From assembly GCA_000751835.1 (NCBI GenBank), contig CCMQ01000002.1:1-64000 (forward strand): 64,000 nucleotides of DNA, in the 5' to 3' direction. Source of the stretch: Necropsobacter rosorum. Lineage in GTDB: Bacteria; Pseudomonadota; Gammaproteobacteria; Enterobacterales; Pasteurellaceae. Under the pieces are notes generated by a model. The model saw only the letters and a list, made by a program, of their open reading frames with translations, was not told the DNA's origin and ran no database searches. Shown here in pieces: positions 29,780 to 37,149 of this stretch (the stretch's first letter is position 1; each line of letters starts with the position of its first letter). The position numbers and the translations under genes were made by a program.

Positions 29780-30760
29780 TCATAAACGGAAAATTCGCCC
29801 CATAACCAGCGCGGTCGCCCCGCCGAGCAGGGTGGCGATTAAACGATGTTCGGTGGTTTGAATCGGATCACCGAAACCCAGCGCAATAAGAAAGACGATG
29901 GTGGCGGAAATCATACTGCTTAATAATGCGTAATGCGCTTTTTGCATGGAAAATGCGGCGGCCGCGGTTAAAGTCAGACAAATCAGCAGCACGAATAAGG
30001 CGTCATGAAACAGGTAAATAATCACGGTGGCCAGCCCGCAGCCGAATAAGGTGCCGACCAAGCGGTTAATCGCGCGCGCCAGCGTGACATTGCCCGCCGG
30101 ACGTAAAATCAGCAGCGCGGTCATCGGCGCCCAATAATCGTTGGCAATTCCCGCTTGTTTCGCCATCAGCAGCGCGGCAATCACAGCGATCACCACACAG
30201 AGCACAAAGCGCAGCAGCAAGGCCGGCGCTAACGGCGTAGTGGCGGCGACCGGTAACGGCTGCGCACTTTTCGGGATCAGCAGCGATAACAACATCATGC
30301 CGAGTAACTGTATGCCGCCGCCGGACAGCACCAATCCGGCACGTTGCAAGGCCGGTTCGAAGGATTGCGGATAATAACTGGCGACCAGAAAGGCGACCAC
30401 CACCTGTAAGCTGATCCACCATAAATTATTGTCATAACCGGTCAGAAACGCGCACACCGCAGTCAGCAGTGCCGTCACCGGCAACAGCCACAGCGCATGT
30501 TCGCTGGCCAGCGAGCCGGCAAATGCCGCCAGCGCCATACCCAGCGTTGCAGCGATCACCGCGCCCCAGCGATAACCGGCAAAGGTTCTGGAGGCGCCGA
30601 ATCCCACCGAAAAAGCGGCACCGACCAGCACGACCGCCGAAGTCGGATCCAAATCCAGGCTGAATGCCAGCACAATAATAATCGCCGGTGCGCACAACAC
30701 CGTTTCCCGCCAGTAAATTTCCCCGCAGAACGTTTTCAGTTTATCCGCATAAACACTCAA
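29780..30760 (-). CDS. FUSC-family inner membrane protein (aromatic acid exporter-like)
   Basis: 326 residues, almost wholly hydrophobic, in two sets of about five segments. The second half contains the FUSC signature region YWAPMTALLILRPAGNVTLARAINRLVGTLFGC (around residues 212-245), shared with fusaric acid resistance and AaeB/YccS/YhfK proteins. It lacks their long cytoplasmic domains, so it is a short FUSC protein. Start is probably TTG (complement 30758-30760), 10 bases after AGGAG, since no ATG fits. Substrate unknown; an efflux role is inferred from the family only. Confidence 0.72.
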   Translation of the reverse strand: MSVYADKLKTFCGEIYWRETVLCAPAIIIVLAFSLDLDPTSAVVLVGAAFSVGFGASRTFAGYRWGAVIAATLGMALAAFAGSLASEHALWLLPVTALLTAVCAFLTGYDNNLWWISLQVVVAFLVASYYPQSFEPALQRAGLVLSGGGIQLLGMMLLSLLIPKSAQPLPVAATTPLAPALLLRFVLCVVIAVIAALLMAKQAGIANDYWAPMTALLILRPAGNVTLARAINRLVGTLFGCGLATVIIYLFHDALFVLLICLTLTAAAAFSMQKAHYALLSSMISATIVFLIALGFGDPIQTTEHRLIATLLGGATALVMGRIFRL

Positions 30761-30895
30761 TGTAATCTTGCTCCTGTTCCTATCGGATTAATGCGACGGC
30801 GAACATCATGTTCACCGCATTCAGAATAAAACGATGCGGGATTATAGCGCCGATTGGGCGAAAAAACTGCAAAAAAAAACCACCGCACTTTTTAT

Positions 30896-31402
30896 CTAAA
30901 CGCTGTCGGCGGATGACCAGAACAACAGAGAAATGCCGTTGGATATCAGCTCAATAGCGAAAATCAATCCCAGTGTGACGGCCGCCGATTGCGGGAAGTT
31001 GGCGAATATCAGACCGGCCAGCAGTAAGGATAACGCCGCGGAGGCGATCATTACCCAACGGATATAGCCGTGCAGCAGTTTAACTGCCACGCAGAAGCGG
31101 AAAATACCGGCCAACAACAGCATAATCCCGAACAGGATCGTCAGCGAAGCGAGCCCTTGCAGCGGGTGTGCCAGCAAAAAATAACCGAGCAGTAAATAAG
31201 CCAGCGCAATGATAATCTCACTCCATTTTGCCTGCCCGCTCAGACTACTGAACGCGGAATAGAGCATCACGACAGCGCAAATGAGCAAGAACCAGCCGGC
31301 TAACAGATCAACCGTTAAGCTGGCGGCGAACGGATTAAAACACGCGAAAAGACCGCCGATTAAAGACAGTAATCCGGCGATAAATAAACCTGAGTTTTTC
31401 AT
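30896..31402 (-). CDS. HdeD-like (DUF308) membrane protein
   Basis: Small membrane protein of 168 residues with six predicted hydrophobic segments in three pairs, as in HdeD, which is encoded in the E. coli acid fitness island. The pattern SLIGGLFACFNPFAASLTVDLLAGWFLL (start), LAYLLLGYFLLAHP and FRFCVAVKLLHGYIRWVMI fits DUF308. ATG at 31400-31402 has AGGAG. An acid-stress role is an inference from HdeD. A USS (30882-30890) follows the stop codon. Confidence 0.75.
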   Translation of the reverse strand: MKNSGLFIAGLLSLIGGLFACFNPFAASLTVDLLAGWFLLICAVVMLYSAFSSLSGQAKWSEIIIALAYLLLGYFLLAHPLQGLASLTILFGIMLLLAGIFRFCVAVKLLHGYIRWVMIASAALSLLLAGLIFANFPQSAAVTLGLIFAIELISNGISLLFWSSADSV

Positions 31403-31428
31403 TTTTTATCTCCTGTAAAATCTGAGCG

Positions 31429-31464
31429 TAAAAAATTAAACCGTCTGCGGCAAGCAGACGGTTT
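31429..31464 (-). terminator. Intrinsic terminator of the malic/malolactic enzyme gene
   Basis: AAACCGTCTGC (31438-31448) pairs with GCAGACGGTTT (31454-31464) around GGCAA. On the minus strand it is followed by AATTTTTT. It lies immediately after the stop codon at 31469, so the HdeD-like gene downstream probably has its own promoter. Confidence 0.88.
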
Positions 31465-31468
31465 GTGG

Positions 31469-33109
31469 TTAGGCGCGGTAAAGCGGTTGCCACATGGCAT
31501 CCTGCACGGTCTGTATCCAGTTTTCCGACTGTTTGGTTGCGACCCCGTCGGCGACCGCCTGTTTGGCGACGGCAACCGCAACGGTTGCGGAAGAAGCGCG
31601 CAGATTATCCACCGGCGGCAAGAGGGAAGCGCCTAAATCCTGCGGATTGACCTGACTTGCCACGGCTTCGGCCGCCGCCAGCAACATGGCGTCGGTAACC
31701 TGTTCGGCGCCGGATACGATCACGCCCAAACCTAAACCCGGATAGAGCAGGGCGTTATTGCCTTGTCCGATATGGAATGTCGTTCCCTGATAATCTACCG
31801 GCGCGACCGGAATGCCGGTGGCGATTAATGCCTTGCCTTTTGACCACGGCACTGCATCCTGCGGCATCACTTCGATTTTTTCGGTCGGGTTGGAAAGCGG
31901 CAATAAAATCGGGCGTTCCACGCCGGCACACAGCGCGTCAATCACCTGTTGGTTAAAGGCGCCGTGATCGGTGGAGGTACCGATCAAAATGGTCGGCTTA
32001 ACCTGTTTGACCACTTCCAACAGACCGATCTTGTTATCTTCTTTCCGCCACGCGGCGACTTCGGCGGCCGGACGGGCATATTCCTGCTGATAATCAGGCA
32101 GATTCGGCATATCATCGGTGACCAGACCGTGAATATCGATTAACCACACGCGCTGTTTGGCCTGTTCGCGCGAAAGGCCGCTGCGTTCCATTGCGGCGCT
32201 GATCTGATCCGCCATACCGGTACCCGCCGTGCCAGCACCGTACACCACCAAACGCTGGTCGGCAAAAGTCTGTTTGGTGACTTTCAGGCCGGAAATCACC
32301 GCCGCCATTACGATCGCCCCGGTGCCTTGCATGTCGTCGTTGAAGATGCGGTATTGGGTGCGGTTCTGCTGTAAAATACGGCGCGCATTGGAGGGGCCGA
32401 AATCTTCGAAATGTAATAACGCATGCGGGAACATGTCGGCGGCGACCTTGAGATATTCGTTAATCAGATGATCGTAACGTTCGCCGCGCACCCGGGCGTG
32501 ACGGTTGCCGAGATAGGCGGGATCATTCAATAAGGCTTCGTTATCGGTACCCACGTCAAGATTGACGGCGATAACACGCGCCGGATCAATACCGGCGGCC
32601 GCGGTATAAACCGCCAGTTTGCCGACGGAAATATCCGTCCCGTTGACGCCCCAGTCGCCGATACCGAGAATTTCCTCCGCATCGGACACCACGATCAAAT
32701 CCACCTCATCCGCGCCTAATCCCAGTGTTTCAAAGGAGACTCTGATATCCTCGGGACGGTTGACATTCAGATAAACGGCGCGCGAGCGACGGTAATCGCG
32801 GCTCCATTTTTTGATCGCTTCACCGACGGTCGGATCATAGATGATCGGCAGCATTTCCGCCAAATGATCGGTAATCAGGCGATAATACAACACTTCGTTA
32901 CGGTTATGCAGCTGGTCTAAAAAGATATATTTTTCAATATCTTTTTCATAGCTTGACAGCTGTTTGTAAGCCCGTGCCACTTGTTGGTCAAGGGTTTCCA
33001 CCGCCGCCGGCAGCCGACCGGTCAGCCCAAGTGCGGCGCGTTCCCGCAACGTGAAGGCGGTACCTTTATTGGTCAGCGGATTGTTGATGATATCCAGAGT
33101 TTTTCCCAT
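31469..33109 (-). CDS. NAD-dependent malic enzyme of the MaeA/malolactic enzyme type
   Basis: Decarboxylates malate, either to pyruvate with NADH (malic enzyme) or directly to lactate (malolactic enzyme). 546 residues. NKGTAFTLRERAALGLTG (about 14-31), IYDPTVG (90-96), GDWGVNGTDISVGKLAVYTA (151-170), FNDDMQGTGAIV and GAGTAGTGMA (NAD loop) define the family. GDWGVNG and GQGNNALLYPGLGLG agree with malolactic and malolactic-like enzymes better than with E. coli MaeA (GDQGIGG, AQCNNAFIFPG) as I remember them. Because some biochemically proven malic enzymes share these motifs, the reaction is undecided. ATG at 33107-33109 has AAAGGAG six bases upstream; the longer ORF is not needed. It diverges from an XRE regulator and ends in its own terminator. 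Confidence 0.85.
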   Translation of the reverse strand: MGKTLDIINNPLTNKGTAFTLRERAALGLTGRLPAAVETLDQQVARAYKQLSSYEKDIEKYIFLDQLHNRNEVLYYRLITDHLAEMLPIIYDPTVGEAIKKWSRDYRRSRAVYLNVNRPEDIRVSFETLGLGADEVDLIVVSDAEEILGIGDWGVNGTDISVGKLAVYTAAAGIDPARVIAVNLDVGTDNEALLNDPAYLGNRHARVRGERYDHLINEYLKVAADMFPHALLHFEDFGPSNARRILQQNRTQYRIFNDDMQGTGAIVMAAVISGLKVTKQTFADQRLVVYGAGTAGTGMADQISAAMERSGLSREQAKQRVWLIDIHGLVTDDMPNLPDYQQEYARPAAEVAAWRKEDNKIGLLEVVKQVKPTILIGTSTDHGAFNQQVIDALCAGVERPILLPLSNPTEKIEVMPQDAVPWSKGKALIATGIPVAPVDYQGTTFHIGQGNNALLYPGLGLGVIVSGAEQVTDAMLLAAAEAVASQVNPQDLGASLLPPVDNLRASSATVAVAVAKQAVADGVATKQSENWIQTVQDAMWQPLYRA

Positions 33110-33308
33110 GACATGCTCCTTTGATTGGTTGTGCAATAATAAGACATTATCGCGGTCATATGATTTTTGCAACGATTTGTACTGAATCGTTACAGGCAGT
33201 ATAGCCTATCTTGCTGTAAAAACAACCTAAAAAGTTGTTATCTCTTATTTAAAAGTCCTTAATAAAACAGGTTGATTACTCCACTATTAACGTCGAATGG
33301 AGGCTTGT

Positions 33309-33659
33309 ATGAAACTGAATTTTAATCATCATGAAATGAATAAACGCATCGGAAAAACCATCGCCAAATATCGCCAGCAATGCGGCTTTACCCAAGAGCA
33401 AGTGGCGGAAATACTGGAGATCGGCAATGAGGCGGTCTCGCGCATGGAACGCGGTATTATCGTTCCGAATGCGGTCAGATTAATCGAACTGGCGGAGATT
33501 TTTAATTGCACCGCCGCCGATCTGATCGGTGAAAGCAGTCCGCGCTTGTCCGACCAGACACATCATATTCATCGCATGATAACGGAGCTGGCCGAATCGG
33601 ATCGCGATTTAATGCTGCATTTTCTGCAATGTTTTGCCGGCCGTCTGAAACAGGCGTAA
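33309..33659 (+). CDS. XRE-family transcriptional regulator
   Basis: 116-residue protein with an N-terminal Cro/C1-type helix-turn-helix (about residues 12-68: IGKTIAKYRQQCGFTQEQVA, then GNEAVSRMERG and LIELAEIFNCTAADLIGE). The C-terminal 45 residues are helical and unrecognised, possibly for dimerisation. ATG 33309 is preceded by GGAGG; an ATG four codons earlier overlaps that Shine-Dalgarno. It diverges from the malic/malolactic enzyme gene over a 199-base gap, the common arrangement for a local regulator, but its target is unproven. It is not a toxin-antitoxin partner as far as can be seen: no small second gene adjoins it. Confidence 0.82.
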   Translation: MKLNFNHHEMNKRIGKTIAKYRQQCGFTQEQVAEILEIGNEAVSRMERGIIVPNAVRLIELAEIFNCTAADLIGESSPRLSDQTHHIHRMITELAESDRDLMLHFLQCFAGRLKQA

Positions 33660-33689
33660 TAGCGGCGCTCAAACGGCGGTAAAAGCGGT

Positions 33690-33751
33690 AAAAAGTGCGG
33701 TGGATTTTTAGCAAGTTTTAAAAACAGTAGCAAATCGCACCGCACTTTTTT
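33690..33751 (+). terminator. Inverted USS pair acting as terminator after the XRE gene
   Basis: AAAAAGTGCGGTG (33690-33702) and CACCGCACTTTTT (33738-33750) form a perfect 13-bp stem around a 35-base loop, ending in six T. Both arms are exact uptake sequences. It begins about 30 bases after the XRE stop codon and sits before phoH. Confidence 0.75.
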
Positions 33752-33812
33752 ACAATACGCCTGATGAAAGCCGTCTGCCGGCGGCTGCGACGCTTAACTA
33801 AGGAACCATGCT

Positions 33813-34877
33813 TTGACACCAACACCGAGCCGGGAATTTACCCTCGAACCGCAGGATAATATGCGCCTGCAAGCCCTTTGCGGCGCATTTGATGAAAATA
33901 TTCAATTGATTGAAAAAGAATTTAATCTCAACATTTGCCGCCGTAATTTTACCTTTACCATACAATCGCAGGAAGATGAGGTAAAATCCCATCATGGGGC
34001 GGTGATTGCCGGTGCGGTGGCATTAATTCAGCGTCTGTATCTGGAAACGGCGCCGATTCGCGGCAAAGTGAAAGAAATCGATTTGTCCGATGTGCATATG
34101 GCGATTCAGGAAAGCCGCATGCTGCTACAGGCGCAGAGCGATGAAAGCCGGGTTTACGGCACCACGATTAAAACCAAACGCGGCTTAATTAAACCGCGTG
34201 GGCCGAACCAGATTCAGTATCTGCATAATATTCTGCGCTATGATATCAGTTTCGGTATCGGCCCGGCGGGTACCGGGAAAACGTTTTTAGCCGTCGCCGC
34301 AGCAGTGGAGGCTTTGGAACGGCAGGAAATCCGCCGCGTGCTGCTGACTCGTCCGGCGGTAGAGGCCGGCGAAAAACTGGGCTTTCTGCCCGGAGATCTG
34401 GGACAAAAAATCGAGCCTTATCTGCGGCCGTTATATGACGCCCTGTTTGAAATGCTCGGCTTTGAAAAAGTACAGAAATTAATCGAGCGCAATGTAATTG
34501 AGATCGCACCGCTAGCCTATATGCGCGGCCGCACGCTGAACGACAGCTTTATTATTCTGGACGAAAGCCAGAACACCACGGTGGAACAAATGAAAATGTT
34601 CCTGACCCGGATCGGCTTTAATTCCAAAGCGGTGATCACCGGCGATATTACTCAAATCGATCTGCCGCGCAGCCAGAAATCCGGTCTGCGCCACGCCATT
34701 GAAGTGCTGGAAGCGGTGCCGGAGCTGAGCTTTAATTATTTCGACAGTAAAGATATTGTGCGTCACCCGGTGGTGGCGAAAGTGGTGCAGGCTTATGACG
34801 CTTGGGAGGCGCAGGAGGAAATCCGCCGTCAGTCGCTGGCGGAACAGCGCCGTATCGAACGGGCGAAGGCGGAATAA
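33813..34877 (+). CDS. ybeZ: PhoH-like ATPase (YbeZ)
   Basis: Cytoplasmic P-loop ATPase of the PhoH/YbeZ family, linked to RNA metabolism and the endonuclease YbeY; 354 residues (E. coli YbeZ about 346-359). Walker A is FGIGPAGTGKTFLAVAAAV and Walker B FIILDESQNTTVEQMKMFL; TRPAVEAGEKLGFLPGDL lies between. The start appears to be TTG at 33813, eight bases after AAGGAA; an ATG five bases upstream is out of frame and meets TGA two codons later. The next in-frame ATG is at codon 17. It is separated from ybeY, its usual neighbour, by an opposite-strand PTS gene. Confidence 0.92.
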   Translation: MTPTPSREFTLEPQDNMRLQALCGAFDENIQLIEKEFNLNICRRNFTFTIQSQEDEVKSHHGAVIAGAVALIQRLYLETAPIRGKVKEIDLSDVHMAIQESRMLLQAQSDESRVYGTTIKTKRGLIKPRGPNQIQYLHNILRYDISFGIGPAGTGKTFLAVAAAVEALERQEIRRVLLTRPAVEAGEKLGFLPGDLGQKIEPYLRPLYDALFEMLGFEKVQKLIERNVIEIAPLAYMRGRTLNDSFIILDESQNTTVEQMKMFLTRIGFNSKAVITGDITQIDLPRSQKSGLRHAIEVLEAVPELSFNYFDSKDIVRHPVVAKVVQAYDAWEAQEEIRRQSLAEQRRIERAKAE

Positions 34878-34945
34878 ATTGGCCGGAAAACAACAAGCAA
34901 GGGCGCCGAAACGCCCTTGCTTTATGGTGTTAATCCGCTTGGTTT

Positions 34946-36439
34946 TTAATCTTCCTTGCCTAATATCTGGTTGATTTCGCTTTTATATAACACCGCTTTG
35001 GCGCCGAAAACCGCCTGCACACCACCGCCCACTTCCAGTACATCGATCGCGCCCAGCGCTTTCAGCCGGGCTTTATCCACCGCGTTCACCTCTTTTACCG
35101 CAACCCGTAAACGGGTAATACAGGCATCGACATGTTCGATATTGTGCGCTCCGCCCAGCGCCTGAATAATCGCATGCGCGTTTTCGGTCAGCGAGGTGGT
35201 TTGCACTTCCGTGCGTTCCTCCTGCTCATCGCCGCGTCCCGGCGTCATCACATGAAACGTTTTGATCAAAAACAGGAAAGAAAAATAATACAGCAGCGCC
35301 CAAGGGATCCCGACCAGAATCACCCGAATCCAATGGGTATTTTCATTACCTTGCAAAATGCCGAACAACAGAAAATCAATAAAACCGCCGGAAAAGGTAT
35401 TGCCGATCGCGATATTGAGAAAATCGGCAATATAGAAAGAAACGCCGTCCAGAAAAGCGTGGAACACATAAAGCCAAGGGGCGACGAATAAAAACATAAA
35501 TTCGATAGGCTCGGTAATGCCGGTGATAAAGGAGGTCAGCGCAGCACCGAGGAATAATCCGCCGATCCGGCTGCGACGCGATTTCGGCACCGCATGATAC
35601 ATGGCAAGACAGGCGGCGGGCAGCCCGAACATCATGGTGTCGAAACGGCCGGCGAAAAAGCGGGTGCCTTCGGTAAATAAGCCCTGATGATTGGGATCGG
35701 CGAGTTGGGCGAAAAAGATTTTCTGCGCGCCGACAATTGTTTCGCCGTTCACGATTTCCGTACCGCCCAGTTCGGTGTACCAAAACAGCGGATAAATCAT
35801 ATGATGCAGCCCCACCGCACCGCTCAGCCGCATTAAAAAGCCATAGAAAAAGGTACCGATTTCGCCCATTGAGGCAATATGTTCGCCGGCGGCAAGCAGC
35901 CAGCCCTGAAACGTCGGCCAGATAAGGAAAAACAGCACGCCGACAAAGATTGCGCAGAATGCGGTAATAATCGGCACAAAACGTGAGCCGCCGAAGAAAC
36001 CGAGCACCTGCGGCAATTGAATATTGTGATAGTTATTGTGCAGCTTAACGGTAATCAAACCCATCACCAATGCCCCGATCACACCGGTGTCGATGCCTTT
36101 GCTGTCCGGCGCGAACAAGGGAATCAGCGCATCGATGGTGCCGCTCATAATCAGATAACCGACCGTCGCGGCCAGCGCGGCGACGCCTTTATCCCGTTTC
36201 GCCAGCCCGATACCAAGCCCGATACACAGCAACAGCGCCAGATTGCCGAACACCACGCTGCCTGCGGCGGACATCAGCTGGAAAACGCTTTGCAGCATGG
36301 CATGATTTAACACGGGATAAGCCTGAATGGTGGCGTGATTGGAAAGGGCGCCGCCGATCCCCAACAATAACCCTGCGGCAGGCAGGATTGCGATCGGCAG
36401 CATAAAGGCTTTGCCGATCTGTTGCAGTTGTTTAAACAT
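34946..36439 (-). CDS. PTS sugar transporter EIICB, glucose/maltose/GlcNAc superfamily
   Basis: Inner-membrane phosphotransferase permease of 497 residues. The EIIC part (1 to about 395) has IGKAFMLPIAILPAAGLLLGIG, FFGGSRFVPIITAF, AVGLHHMIYPLFWY and the substrate-binding segment GITEPIEFMFLFVAP; the EIIB domain (about 415-497) carries the phosphorylated Cys in HVDACITRLRVAVK and ends with GVQAVFGAKA. No EIIA domain is attached, so it needs Crr or another EIIA. It resembles Firmicutes PtsG/maltose-type EIICB as I recall, so glucose or an alpha-glucoside are both possible substrates. Start ATG has AGGAG. It is convergent with phoH and divergent from ybeY, with a CRP-like site upstream. Confidence 0.85.
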   Translation of the reverse strand: MFKQLQQIGKAFMLPIAILPAAGLLLGIGGALSNHATIQAYPVLNHAMLQSVFQLMSAAGSVVFGNLALLLCIGLGIGLAKRDKGVAALAATVGYLIMSGTIDALIPLFAPDSKGIDTGVIGALVMGLITVKLHNNYHNIQLPQVLGFFGGSRFVPIITAFCAIFVGVLFFLIWPTFQGWLLAAGEHIASMGEIGTFFYGFLMRLSGAVGLHHMIYPLFWYTELGGTEIVNGETIVGAQKIFFAQLADPNHQGLFTEGTRFFAGRFDTMMFGLPAACLAMYHAVPKSRRSRIGGLFLGAALTSFITGITEPIEFMFLFVAPWLYVFHAFLDGVSFYIADFLNIAIGNTFSGGFIDFLLFGILQGNENTHWIRVILVGIPWALLYYFSFLFLIKTFHVMTPGRGDEQEERTEVQTTSLTENAHAIIQALGGAHNIEHVDACITRLRVAVKEVNAVDKARLKALGAIDVLEVGGGVQAVFGAKAVLYKSEINQILGKED

Positions 36440-36544
36440 TAAAATTGCTCCTGATTTCGGTGTAAAAATTCATTTTTCGCAAAAGACCGAAAAAGTGCGG
36501 TAATAATAAATCTTTTTTTAGCGAAAAGCCTGCATTTTTTCCTG

Positions 36545-36566
36545 AAATGTGATCTAATTTCCAGAT
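36545..36566. promoter_or_regulatory. Possible CRP site between the PTS gene and ybeY
   Basis: AAATGTGATCTA is identical to the left half of the CRP consensus; the right half (ATTTCCAGAT) is weak. It lies 106 bases before the PTS start and 115 bases before ybeY. Catabolite control of a PTS permease is plausible. A USS (36493-36501) lies between it and the PTS gene. Confidence 0.4.
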
Positions 36567-36680
36567 TTATAAGACATTATTGCATATCCGCCACCTGACG
36601 GAGCGCAATAGAAAAATCAATATTCTTCACCGCGTTTGAATGATAAGCTATGCAAATTATCAGCCAGTCAGAGAAAGAAT

Positions 36681-37148
36681 ATGCAAAATGTAATGATCGA
36701 TTTACAAATCGCCAGTGAAGCGCATGAAAACTTGCCGAGCGTCGCCCAGATTCAGCAATGGGCGAGTGCGGCGGTGCGGGCGGAACACAGCGTGCCGGAA
36801 ATCACGGTGCGGATTGTGGATGAAGCGGAAAGTCATCAGCTGAATTTAACCTATCGCGGAAAAGATCGCCCGACCAACGTGCTGTCGTTTCCCTTTGAAT
36901 GCCCGCCGCAAGTGGTGTTGCCGCTGTTGGGCGATTTAGTGATTTGCCGTCAGGTGGTGGAACGCGAAGCGCAGCAACAGGGCAAACCGCTGACGGCGCA
37001 CTGGGCGCATATGGTGGTGCACGGCAGTTTGCATCTGCTCGGGTATGATCATATTGACGATGATGAGGCGGAAGAAATGGAAAAGCTGGAAACGGAGATT
37101 ATGGGCGCGCTGGGCTTTGCCGATCCTTATCTGGCGGAAAAAGCGTAA
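36681..37148 (+). CDS. ybeY: Endoribonuclease YbeY (16S rRNA 3' maturation)
   Basis: Zn-dependent single-strand endoribonuclease in 16S rRNA maturation and ribosome quality control; 155 residues, as in E. coli. The zinc motif [15 protein letters not shown] (about 111-125) has the HX3HX5H spacing, and [15 protein letters not shown] is the other conserved block. ATG 36681 gives the family length; ATG 36693 is possible and an ORF extension of 15 codons is unlikely. tmcA starts 1 base after its stop codon. Confidence 0.93.
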   Translation: MQNVMIDLQIASEAHENLPSVAQIQQWASAAVRAEHSVPEITVRIVDEAESHQLNLTYRGKDRPTNVLSFPFECPPQVVLPLLGDLVICRQVVEREAQQQGKPLTAHWAHMVVHGSLHLLGYDHIDDDEAEEMEKLETEIMGALGFADPYLAEKA

Positions 37149-37149
37149 C

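Noticed and set aside
37045-37149. Longer N-terminus for tmcA
   Set aside because: The 35 extra codons lie inside ybeY, encode an Arg/Trp/Lys-rich stretch, and do not match the TmcA start; GTG 37150 directly after ybeY gives the family length.
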